A stretch of DNA of 35,958 nt from Betaproteobacteria bacterium UBA7395 (GTDB taxonomy: Bacteria > Pseudomonadota > Gammaproteobacteria > Burkholderiales > Rhodocyclaceae), in NCBI GenBank assembly GCA_002470165.1, contig DKNF01000281.1, positions 1-35,958 on the forward strand, read 5' to 3'. The notes below the pieces were generated by a model that was not told the origin of the DNA, searched no databases, and saw only the letters and a list, made by a program, of their open reading frames with translations. This document shows, piece by piece, positions 27,206 through 33,512 of this stretch (positions are counted from its first letter, which is position 1; the number at the start of each line of letters is the position of its first letter). The position numbers and the translations under genes are program-made.

Positions 27206-27835
27206 ATGCAACACAGGCAACATGGTTTCACCCTGATCGAAATCGCCATCGTGCTGGTCATCATCGGCGTCCTGCTGGGCGGCATCCTGAAAGGCCAGGA
27301 AATGCTCACGCAGAGCAAGATCCGGGCAGTCGAGAAGGAACTAGACGGCGTCGCCGTCGCCATTCTGGGCTACCGGGATCGCTACAAGGCGCTGCCGGGC
27401 GATGACCCGCTGGCGAGCGGGCGCTGGAACGGAGTTGGCGACGGAGACGCCGACGGCAAAATCGCTGGAAATTTCAACTCGTCAACCGGCAGCGACGAGA
27501 GCATGCTGGGCTGGCAACACCTGCGTCTTGCCGGCCTGATCGGCGGTGATAGCAGCAATGGCAAACAGCCGCTCAACGCTGCCGGCGGCATCACCGGCTT
27601 TCAGACGGACCTCAGCAACAACACGAGCACCTTGCTGCATGGCACGGTCATCTGCACCACCAACCTGGCCGCAAAAATTGCCAATGCCATCGACGCCCAG
27701 CAGGATGACGGACGGCCAGGCCAAGGCAGCATCCTCGGATTCCAGCAAAGCGCGGTCAACACCCCGGATTTCAACACCGCCATCACTGCATACACCGACG
27801 GCGCCGTGCAATACACCATCTGCCGCAACGTCTGA
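27206..27835 (+). CDS. Prepilin, probable main pilin of the operon
   Basis: 209 aa. Signal QHG-FTLIEIAIVLVIIGVL: cleavage after Gly7, Glu12 at +5. The globular part has KALPGDDP, a DGDADGKI segment (79-86) like the start of a calcium loop, and two cysteines (150 and 206) that could close a C-terminal loop. It is preceded by its own AAGGAG ribosome site and a 26-base gap, the only gap over 10 bases in the operon, which suits a more highly expressed subunit. Confidence 0.8.
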   Translation: MQHRQHGFTLIEIAIVLVIIGVLLGGILKGQEMLTQSKIRAVEKELDGVAVAILGYRDRYKALPGDDPLASGRWNGVGDGDADGKIAGNFNSSTGSDESMLGWQHLRLAGLIGGDSSNGKQPLNAAGGITGFQTDLSNNTSTLLHGTVICTTNLAAKIANAIDAQQDDGRPGQGSILGFQQSAVNTPDFNTAITAYTDGAVQYTICRNV

Positions 27836-27842
27836 ATCCCAA

Positions 27843-27861
27843 GCCCCGGCACAACCGGGGC
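27843..27861 (+). terminator. Hairpin after the pilin gene
   Basis: GCCCCGG-CACAA-CCGGGGC, a 7-bp perfect stem starting 8 bases after the pilin stop. There is no T-run after it, so it may be a weak terminator or a 3' stabiliser for the pilin message. Confidence 0.45.
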
Positions 27862-27888
27862 ATCCGCGGGCAGATCGTCGAAGTCGGG

Positions 27889-27894
27889 TATACT
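27889..27894 (+). promoter_or_regulatory. Candidate -10 element for kdsD
   Basis: TATACT lies 26 bases before the kdsD ATG. No clear -35 is found 17 bases upstream. It suggests that the LPS genes have their own promoter after the pilin hairpin. Confidence 0.35.
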
Positions 27895-27919
27895 TCCCGC
27901 TCAAGACCATCTGCCTGCC

Positions 27920-28915
27920 ATGTACACAGCCACGCCCAATTCCTTCTCGCCGGAACGCGCCTTGAATCTCGGTCGCCAGACACTGGCCATCGAAGCGGCT
28001 GCTGTCGACGCGCTCAAGGACAGGATCAACGGCGAGTTCGCCGAGGCCGTCCGCCTTATCCTCGGCTGCAAAGGCAGACTGATCGTCAGCGGCATGGGCA
28101 AGTCCGGACATATCGCACGCAAGATCGCCGCGACCATGGCCAGCACCGGCACCCCCGCCTATTTCGTCCACCCGGCCGAGGCCAGCCATGGCGACCTGGG
28201 CATGATCACCCGCCAGGACATCCTGCTCGCGCTCTCCAACTCGGGCGAATCCGAGGAGCTGCTGCGCATCGTCCCGGCAATCAAGCGCCAGGGTGCCCGG
28301 CTGATCGCCATGACCGGCGAGCCCGGCTCGACGCTGGCGCGCGAGGCCGACATCCACCTTGATGCCGGTGTCGCCCAGGAAGCCTGCCCGCACAACCTGG
28401 CCCCGACCGCCAGCACCACGGCAGCGCTGGCACTCGGCGATGCCCTGGCTGTTGCCCTGCTCGACGCCCGCGGATTCGGCCCCGAGGATTTTGCCCGTTC
28501 GCACCCCGGTGGCTCGCTTGGCCGACGTTTGCTGACCCATGTCCGCGACGTCATGCGACCGGCCGACCTGGTCCCGGTCGTTCCCCCGGACACCCCGCTT
28601 GGTGATGCCATCGTGGCAATGTCGCGGGGCGGACTCGGCCTGGTGGCAATTTCCGACCCGACGGGCCGTGCCATCGGCATTTTCACCGACGGCGACTTGC
28701 GACGCGCCTTTGAAAAGCGCCTCGATCTGCATCATGGAGTAATCGCCGATTTCATGAATAAATCGCCGCATTTCATCGCTCCGGATCAACTGGCCGTCGA
28801 AGCAGTGGAAATGATGGAGCGCATGCGCATCAACGGACTGCTGGTTGCCCTCGCCGACGGACCTCTGCTTGGTGCCCTCAACATGCACGACTTGTTCTCC
28901 GCGAAAGTCATCTGA
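27920..28915 (+). CDS. kdsD: D-arabinose 5-phosphate isomerase KdsD (KpsF/GutQ family)
   Basis: 331 aa. An SIS isomerase domain (about 40-180) with GMGKSGHIARKIAATM and HPAEASHGDLGM is followed by two CBS domains (about 205-330). It converts ribulose 5-phosphate to arabinose 5-phosphate for Kdo synthesis. In many proteobacteria kdsC follows; here lptC follows after 11 bases, so the Kdo-8-P phosphatase gene is missing from the expected place. The gene itself is intact. Confidence 0.95.
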   Translation: MYTATPNSFSPERALNLGRQTLAIEAAAVDALKDRINGEFAEAVRLILGCKGRLIVSGMGKSGHIARKIAATMASTGTPAYFVHPAEASHGDLGMITRQDILLALSNSGESEELLRIVPAIKRQGARLIAMTGEPGSTLAREADIHLDAGVAQEACPHNLAPTASTTAALALGDALAVALLDARGFGPEDFARSHPGGSLGRRLLTHVRDVMRPADLVPVVPPDTPLGDAIVAMSRGGLGLVAISDPTGRAIGIFTDGDLRRAFEKRLDLHHGVIADFMNKSPHFIAPDQLAVEAVEMMERMRINGLLVALADGPLLGALNMHDLFSAKVI

Positions 28916-28926
28916 GTCCCAGTGCC

Positions 28927-29508
28927 ATGAAGAACTGGTCCGGTCAAATCTTCCCGATCACCCTGCTGGCCCTCATTGCCGGTTTGAGCTTCTGGCTGCA
29001 GGCCAGCCTGACACCGACCGAATCGGCCAGCCCGCGCGGCGACGACGGCACTCCGGACGCCTATGCGGAAAACTTCCAGATACGTCGACACGACGACGAC
29101 GGGCAATTGAAATACCGTCTGAGCGCACCGCACATGAAACATTTCCCGCACGACGACAGCTCCGAAATCCGTAATCCGGAACTGATCGCCTATCGCAAGA
29201 ACGCCCCGCCGGTGACCGTGACGGCCGGCCAGGCCAGGGTGACCGCACAGGGGGAAAACATCGTGCTTACCGAGACCGTTCGCATCGTCCGCGCGGAAAC
29301 CCCGGAAAAACCCGCTCTCATCGCCGAAACCAGCCTGCTCAACGTGATGCCGGATACCGGGCAGGCCCATACCGATCAACCGGTACACATCACGCAGGGC
29401 GCCTCCTGGATTTCCGGCATTGGCGCCCATATCGACAACAACGCGTCGACCTTCGAACTGAAATCGCAAGTTCGCGGCCAGTACCTTGCCCCCCGAGCCC
29501 AACCATGA
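28927..29508 (+). CDS. lptC: LPS export protein LptC
   Basis: 193 aa. An N-terminal membrane anchor (about 7-24, FPITLLALIAGLSFWLQ) is followed by a periplasmic beta-jellyroll with DAYAENFQIRRHDDDG and KYRLSAPHMKHFP, typical of LptC/YrbK. It hands LPS from LptBFG to LptA. The stop overlaps the lptA ATG by 4 bases. Confidence 0.9.
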   Translation: MKNWSGQIFPITLLALIAGLSFWLQASLTPTESASPRGDDGTPDAYAENFQIRRHDDDGQLKYRLSAPHMKHFPHDDSSEIRNPELIAYRKNAPPVTVTAGQARVTAQGENIVLTETVRIVRAETPEKPALIAETSLLNVMPDTGQAHTDQPVHITQGASWISGIGAHIDNNASTFELKSQVRGQYLAPRAQP

Positions 29509-30098
29509 TCATGCGCCTAGCCACGCTCGCTCTCGCCATTGCCGTCAGCCAGCCAGCCATTGCCGAAAAAGCCGACCGCGACAAGCCGATGCTGCTCGAA
29601 GCCAATCGCATCTCCATCGACGACACAAAGAAACAGCAGATTCTCGAAGGTGACGTGGTCATTACCAAGGGCACGCTGGTTCTCAAGGCCGAACGCATCA
29701 TCATCACCGAAGACCAGTACGGCTTCCAGAAGGGCATCGCCTTCGCCGCCCCCGGCAGCAAGGCCACCTTCCGCCAGAAACGGGACGGCCGCGAGGACTA
29801 TGTCGAAGGCGAGGCCGAGCGCATCGAATACAACAGCAACAGCGAAATCGCCGAACTCTTCCATCGGGCAAAAGTACGCAGCGGCGAGGACGAAGTGCGA
29901 GGCGACTACATCTGGTACGACGCAGTCAGTGAAAAATTCCTCGCCAGCGCAGCTGAAGCTCGCGACCCGAAGAGCATCACACCGCGCGTCCGGGCCGTCA
30001 TCCAGCCGCGCAACAAGGGAAGCGAAGCCGCTCGACCGACAACCCGCGGCGAAACACTGGAGTTGCGCGGCGCGAGCACCCTGACGCCGGCAGAATAA
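29505..30098 (+). CDS. lptA: LPS periplasmic bridge protein LptA
   Basis: 197 aa. Signal peptide (about 1-20, ending QPAIA) followed by an OstA-fold repeat region: PMLLEANRISIDDTKKQQ, LEGDVVITKGTLVLKAERI and AERIEYNSNSEIAELFHRAKV. It links LptC to the outer-membrane LptD. The usual next gene, lptB, is absent; phasin genes follow after a promoter region. The C-terminal tail (about 165-197) is variable. Confidence 0.92.
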   Translation: MIMRLATLALAIAVSQPAIAEKADRDKPMLLEANRISIDDTKKQQILEGDVVITKGTLVLKAERIIITEDQYGFQKGIAFAAPGSKATFRQKRDGREDYVEGEAERIEYNSNSEIAELFHRAKVRSGEDEVRGDYIWYDAVSEKFLASAAEARDPKSITPRVRAVIQPRNKGSEAARPTTRGETLELRGASTLTPAE

Positions 30099-30107
30099 AA
30101 TAACTCA

Positions 30108-30130
30108 TTGATTTTGAATAATTTAATCAA
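30108..30130. promoter_or_regulatory. AT-rich inverted repeat upstream of the phasin promoter
   Basis: TTGATT (30108-30113) and AATCAA (30125-30130) are inverted with an 11-base AT spacer, directly before the first phasin repeat. It could be an UP-like element or a weak binding site. Confidence 0.3.
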
Positions 30131-30143
30131 ATGGTGCGGTGCA
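30131..30143 (+). repeat. Phasin promoter direct repeat, copy 1
   Basis: ATGGTGCGGTGCA, identical to the copy at 30190-30202 (59 bases apart start to start). Each copy holds a tandem GGTGC-GGTGC. This copy lies upstream of the -35. Confidence 0.75.
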
Positions 30144-30154
30144 CAAAATAATTG

Positions 30155-30182
30155 TTGACAAGACGACAAGCTGATCTATAAT
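30155..30182 (+). promoter_or_regulatory. Near-consensus sigma-70 promoter of the phasin genes
   Basis: TTGACA (30155-30160), a 16-base spacer and TATAAT (30177-30182): both hexamers are perfect. Start site about 30189, giving a leader of roughly 80 bases. It is flanked by two identical 13-base repeats, the arrangement expected for tight repression of a strong promoter. Confidence 0.85.
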
Positions 30183-30189
30183 CAGGGAC

Positions 30190-30202
30190 ATGGTGCGGTG
30201 CA
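30190..30202 (+). repeat. Phasin promoter direct repeat, copy 2
   Basis: Second copy of ATGGTGCGGTGCA, lying at or just after the predicted transcription start. The TGC-rich sequence resembles sites reported for the PHA-responsive repressor PhaR, but assignment is inference. Confidence 0.75.
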
Positions 30203-30271
30203 GCATCGGATAATCTAAAGGCACCGCGACGGAATGCTTTTTCTGTACGACCTTTCCTTCAGGAGATATCC

Positions 30272-30826
30272 ATGTTCAAGACCCCCGAGCAATTTGCTGC
30301 CGCCAACAAGGCTACCGTCGACTCCCTGCTGTCGCTGGCCAATACCGCGCTGGCTTCCGCCGAGCGCATCGCCGCCCTGAACCTGAACACCGCCCGTTCG
30401 CTGATGGAAGACTCCGTCTCCGGCGCCAAGGCCCTGATGGGTGCCAAGGACGTTCAGGAAGCCCTGTCGATCCAGGCTTCGCTGGCCCAGCCGAACGTCG
30501 AGAAGGCCGTCGCCTACTCGCGCAGCGTCTACGAAATCTCTGCCCAGACCCAGGAAGAACTGTCGAAGATGGTCGAAGCCCAGTTCGGCGACTTCCAGAA
30601 GACCGTTGCCGGTCTGCTTGACCAGGCTGCCAAGTCGGCCCCGGCCGGTTCCGACGTTGCCGTTGCCGCCGTCAAGAGCGCCATCGCCGCTGCCAACTCC
30701 GCTTTCGACAACATGAACAAGGCTGCCAAGCAGGTTGCCGAGATTGCCGAAGCCAACGTTGCTGCTGCAACCAACGCCACCGTCAAGGCCGTCGGCGCCA
30801 CCGCTGCCGCGTCCAAGAAGAAGTAA
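30272..30826 (+). CDS. Phasin family protein (first of two)
   Basis: 184 aa, almost entirely helical and Ala-rich, with no signal peptide. Phasin_2-type features are FKTPEQFAAANKATVDSLL, the AQPNVEKAVAYSRSVYEIS block and a C-terminal Ala/Lys tail ending AAASKKK. It coats polyhydroxyalkanoate granules, implying that the organism stores PHA. AGGAG lies 7 bases before the ATG. It shares the AQPNVEK and YSRSVY blocks with the next gene, so the pair is a tandem duplication. Confidence 0.9.
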   Translation: MFKTPEQFAAANKATVDSLLSLANTALASAERIAALNLNTARSLMEDSVSGAKALMGAKDVQEALSIQASLAQPNVEKAVAYSRSVYEISAQTQEELSKMVEAQFGDFQKTVAGLLDQAAKSAPAGSDVAVAAVKSAIAAANSAFDNMNKAAKQVAEIAEANVAAATNATVKAVGATAAASKKK

Positions 30827-30840
30827 TTCGCCGTATTCCG

Positions 30841-30862
30841 GCCTCCGCTCCCGGGCGGAGGC
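30841..30862 (+). terminator. Hairpin between the two phasin genes
   Basis: GCCTCCGC-N6-GCGGAGGC, an 8-bp perfect stem 14 bases after the first phasin stop, followed by ATTGTTT. The T-tract is interrupted, so partial termination or mRNA stabilisation is likely, favouring the first phasin. Confidence 0.55.
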
Positions 30863-30904
30863 ATTGTTTCATCCGTACCACCAAAAACCACACTGGAGAT
30901 GATG

Positions 30905-31471
30905 ATGAGCAACCCGAATATCGAACAACTGACCGCCGCCCAGAAAGCCAACGCCGAAGTCATGACCGCGCTGATGCGCACTGCCTTCAACGGCCTGGAG
31001 CGCCTGACCGCGCTGAACATGGCTGCTTCCCGCGAGTTCTTCAACGCCACGGTCGCCAATACCCAGCAACTGCTGGCCGCCAAGGATGCCAACGCCGTCG
31101 CCAAGCTGAACAGCGAACTGGCCCAGCCGAACGTCGAGAAGCTGATGGAATACTCGCGCAGCGTGTACGATCTGGTTTCCGAGATGCAGAAGGAAGTGAC
31201 CTCGGTCATGGAAAGCCAGTACAGCAGCTTCCAGAAGAACGCTGCCAGCGCCGTCGAAAAGGCCAAGGCCTCGGCCCCGGTCGGCGGCGACGTCTTCGCT
31301 GCCACCATGCAATCCATGCTCGGTGCCTCGACCAAGGCTTTCGACCAGATGACCTCGATGGCCAAGCAACTGTCGGAAATCGCCGAAGCCAACATGCAGG
31401 TTGCCACCAAGGCTGCCGCGCCGGCCAAGAGCAGCGCCACCGCCGCTGCCCGCAAGAGCGCCGCCAAGTAA
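30905..31471 (+). CDS. Phasin family protein (second of two)
   Basis: 188 aa helical, Ala-rich PHA granule protein, paralogue of the preceding gene (AQPNVEKLMEYSRSVYDL; FQKNAASAVEKAKASAPVGGD). Three ATG codons stand in a row at 30899-30907; the third is chosen because GGAG then sits 6 bases upstream. The C-terminal tail is Ala/Lys/Ser-rich. No promoter is visible in the short gap, so it depends on readthrough past the intergenic hairpin. Confidence 0.9.
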   Translation: MSNPNIEQLTAAQKANAEVMTALMRTAFNGLERLTALNMAASREFFNATVANTQQLLAAKDANAVAKLNSELAQPNVEKLMEYSRSVYDLVSEMQKEVTSVMESQYSSFQKNAASAVEKAKASAPVGGDVFAATMQSMLGASTKAFDQMTSMAKQLSEIAEANMQVATKAAAPAKSSATAAARKSAAK

Positions 31472-31490
31472 GCAGCTGGCGCCCCCGATC

Positions 31491-31516
31491 AGCCCGCGCC
31501 CGGCGCGGGCTTTTTT
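31491..31516 (+). terminator. Intrinsic terminator of the phasin operon
   Basis: AGCCCGCGC pairs with GCGCGGGCT around a minimal loop (31491-31511), followed by six T. It lies 20 bases after the second phasin stop and faces the convergent YbaK-type gene. Confidence 0.9.
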
Positions 31517-31528
31517 GTCGACTTGAAT

Positions 31529-32014
31529 TCAGTCCTGGCGGATGTCCAGCCAATCGCTCCCGGTCAAGGCCTGCAATTCGCCGGGTGTCAGCGGAAAGAC
31601 CGAATACGGCGTGCCGCCGGCCGCCCAGATCTGCATGAACCGTTGCAGATCGCGGTCGAGCAGCAGCCGAACCGGCTGCGCATGACCCAGCGGTGCCACG
31701 CCGCCAATGGCGTAGCCGGTCGCCGCACGGACAAAATCGGCATCGGCTCGGCCGAGCTTCTCGCCGACCAGCGCCGCCACCTTGCGCTCGCACACCCGGT
31801 TGTCGCCGCTGGCAACGACCAGCACCGCCTGCCCGCTCTCCTTGCCACGAAAAACCACGGTCTTGGCGATTTCCGCCACCGTGCAGCCGATGGCCGCGGC
31901 GGCCTCGGCGCTGGTCCGCGTCGGCTGTTCGAATTCGACAACCGTGCCGGCCAACCCGGCTGCGGCGAGCAACTGCTGGGTGCGCCGCGCGGTCGGATGT
32001 TCGGCCGCTTTCAT
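31529..32014 (-). CDS. YbaK/EbsC-type aminoacyl-tRNA deacylase
   Basis: 161 aa. YbaK fold with TSAEAAAAIGC, the AKTVVFRG lysine region, and TGYAIGGVAPLGH, the glycine-rich motif of the family. Such proteins hydrolyse mischarged Cys-tRNA(Pro) or related tRNAs in trans; exact specificity cannot be read here. The ATG at 32014 overlaps the stop of the upstream gene (ATGA). It is the last gene of the hrpA-side run. Confidence 0.85.
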   Translation of the reverse strand: MKAAEHPTARRTQQLLAAAGLAGTVVEFEQPTRTSAEAAAAIGCTVAEIAKTVVFRGKESGQAVLVVASGDNRVCERKVAALVGEKLGRADADFVRAATGYAIGGVAPLGHAQPVRLLLDRDLQRFMQIWAAGGTPYSVFPLTPGELQALTGSDWLDIRQD

Positions 32015-32781
32015 GCTGCCTCCCGCCAACGCCAGGTGATGCCGCGTTTTTCGATCTCGACGCGGATTTCCTCCATCGCCTGATCAACCAGGGCTGGCGC
32101 CCCCTCGACGCCCAACTCGAGATGCCTGCGCTCCTGACCGACCAGCGACGGCAGCGAGAACAGGCGCAGCGCCGGGTAGGCGGCGACGATACGCTCCATC
32201 AGGTCGAGCAGGGCACTCTCATAGGCATTCGGCCCGGTCAGCAGAAACGCCTTCTCGACCTTGTCGCCGACCGGCTTGAATTCGTCGCGGTAAAAGGTGT
32301 CGAGCGCCCATTCGATCATGGGGTGCGCCATCTGCGGAAAACCGGGCACAAAGTAATGGTCGTTGGCCATGAAACCGGGAATCCGGTTGAACGGATTGGG
32401 CACGATGCCCACGCCACGCGGGAAAGTCACCAGCAACTTGCGCTTGTCGGTGATTTCCTCGTTGGCAAAACGGACCTTGAGCTCCTCGAAACCTTCCGGA
32501 TGCAGTTCGAGATCGACGCCGAGCGCCGCCGCCACCGCCTGCCGGGTATGATCGTCGGGCGTGTTGCCGATGCCCCCGCAGGAAAAGACGACATCGCCGG
32601 TAGCCATCGTGCGTTTGAAGGTATCGGTCAGGCGCTGCCGATCGTCGCCCAGGTATTCGACCCAGGACAGTTGCAGGCCGCGTGCGCCAAGCATCTCGGC
32701 AATCCTGGCGAAGTGCTTGTCCTGGCGCTTGCCGGACAGGATTTCGTCGCCGATGATGACGGCGCCAAAGGTACGACTCAT
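32011..32781 (-). CDS. CinA N-terminal-type (MoCF-fold) protein
   Basis: 256 aa. Begins MSRTFGAVIIGDEILSGKRQD and has FSCGGIGNTPDDHTRQAVA, the molybdopterin-binding MoaB/MogA-like fold seen in CinA. The C-terminal deamidase (PncC) domain of full CinA is absent, so a competence or NMN role should not be assumed. It overlaps both neighbours by 4 bases (ATGA on each side). Confidence 0.88.
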   Translation of the reverse strand: MSRTFGAVIIGDEILSGKRQDKHFARIAEMLGARGLQLSWVEYLGDDRQRLTDTFKRTMATGDVVFSCGGIGNTPDDHTRQAVAAALGVDLELHPEGFEELKVRFANEEITDKRKLLVTFPRGVGIVPNPFNRIPGFMANDHYFVPGFPQMAHPMIEWALDTFYRDEFKPVGDKVEKAFLLTGPNAYESALLDLMERIVAAYPALRLFSLPSLVGQERRHLELGVEGAPALVDQAMEEIRVEIEKRGITWRWREAA

Positions 32782-33512
32782 GAACGCTCTCCCTGAATGC
32801 TGACAATCGCGCCACCGCGCGAGCGGCGCAGGGCTTCCAGCCCGTAGTGAACGAATGATAGCGCCGCCAGTGCCGGCACCAGAAGGCCGAACAGCGGCAC
32901 ATGGGCGAGCACCGCCATGATCAGGCCGAGCACCAGCAGGGGCGCCTTGTGCCTGGCGAACAATTCGCGCCATTCGCTGTCGCTGGCATGAGCGGCCAGG
33001 GCGTCGTAGGCAAAGGTCCGCCGGTTCAGCCAGGCCATCAGCAATAACGGGATCGCCAGCGACATCCCCGGGATCAGCCACAAGGGAACAGTTAACCCCC
33101 AGGCGAGCAGGAAGATCAGCGAGGCGCCCAAACTATTGACCGTGGCCGCGACAAAACTGTCCTGCCCCATCGGGACCAGATCACGATAGCGGGTCTCCGC
33201 CAGATGCTTCAGCATCAGCGGCATGATCACGACGGCCGCCAGCATCACGGCCAGCAGGTAGGCCAGCGCCAGGATCGCCATCCAGCCACCGAGCCAGGCC
33301 AGCACATTGGCCAGCCACACCAGTCCCCAGGCCACCAGCAAGGTCATGGGCGGATAGTCCATCATCTGCTCGACCAACCATCCCAGCCCCAAAAGCGCCA
33401 GCGCTATCGAAACCAGCAAGGACAACAGTGCCGGTGCCAGCACATAGCCCCAGACCTTGGGGTGACGGAGATCGCCGACCGTGCGCGTCAGCGCCAGCAT
33501 GATTTCAGCCAT
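32778..33512 (-). CDS. EI24/CysZ-like inner-membrane protein
   Basis: 244 aa with about four or five strong membrane segments and the EI24-domain features LRHPKVWGYVLAPALLSLL and MPLMLKHLAETRY. CysZ of the same superfamily imports sulfate, but no sulfur gene is next to this one, so the substrate is open. It overlaps hrpA by 8 bases and the CinA-like gene by 4. Confidence 0.8.
   Translation of the reverse strand: MAEIMLALTRTVGDLRHPKVWGYVLAPALLSLLVSIALALLGLGWLVEQMMDYPPMTLLVAWGLVWLANVLAWLGGWMAILALAYLLAVMLAAVVIMPLMLKHLAETRYRDLVPMGQDSFVAATVNSLGASLIFLLAWGLTVPLWLIPGMSLAIPLLLMAWLNRRTFAYDALAAHASDSEWRELFARHKAPLLVLGLIMAVLAHVPLFGLLVPALAALSFVHYGLEALRRSRGGAIVSIQGERS

Noticed and set aside
18446..27835. 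Type II secretion (Gsp) operon
   Set aside because: The secretin lacks the long N1-N3 repeats, the ATPase has an MshEN-type N-domain, and no GspC- or GspO-type gene is seen. MSHA-like is the better fit.
27482..28888. 468-codon minus-strand open frame across the pilin and kdsD genes
   Set aside because: Spans two real genes and their intergenic hairpin; Gly/Arg/Asp-rich composition without motifs.
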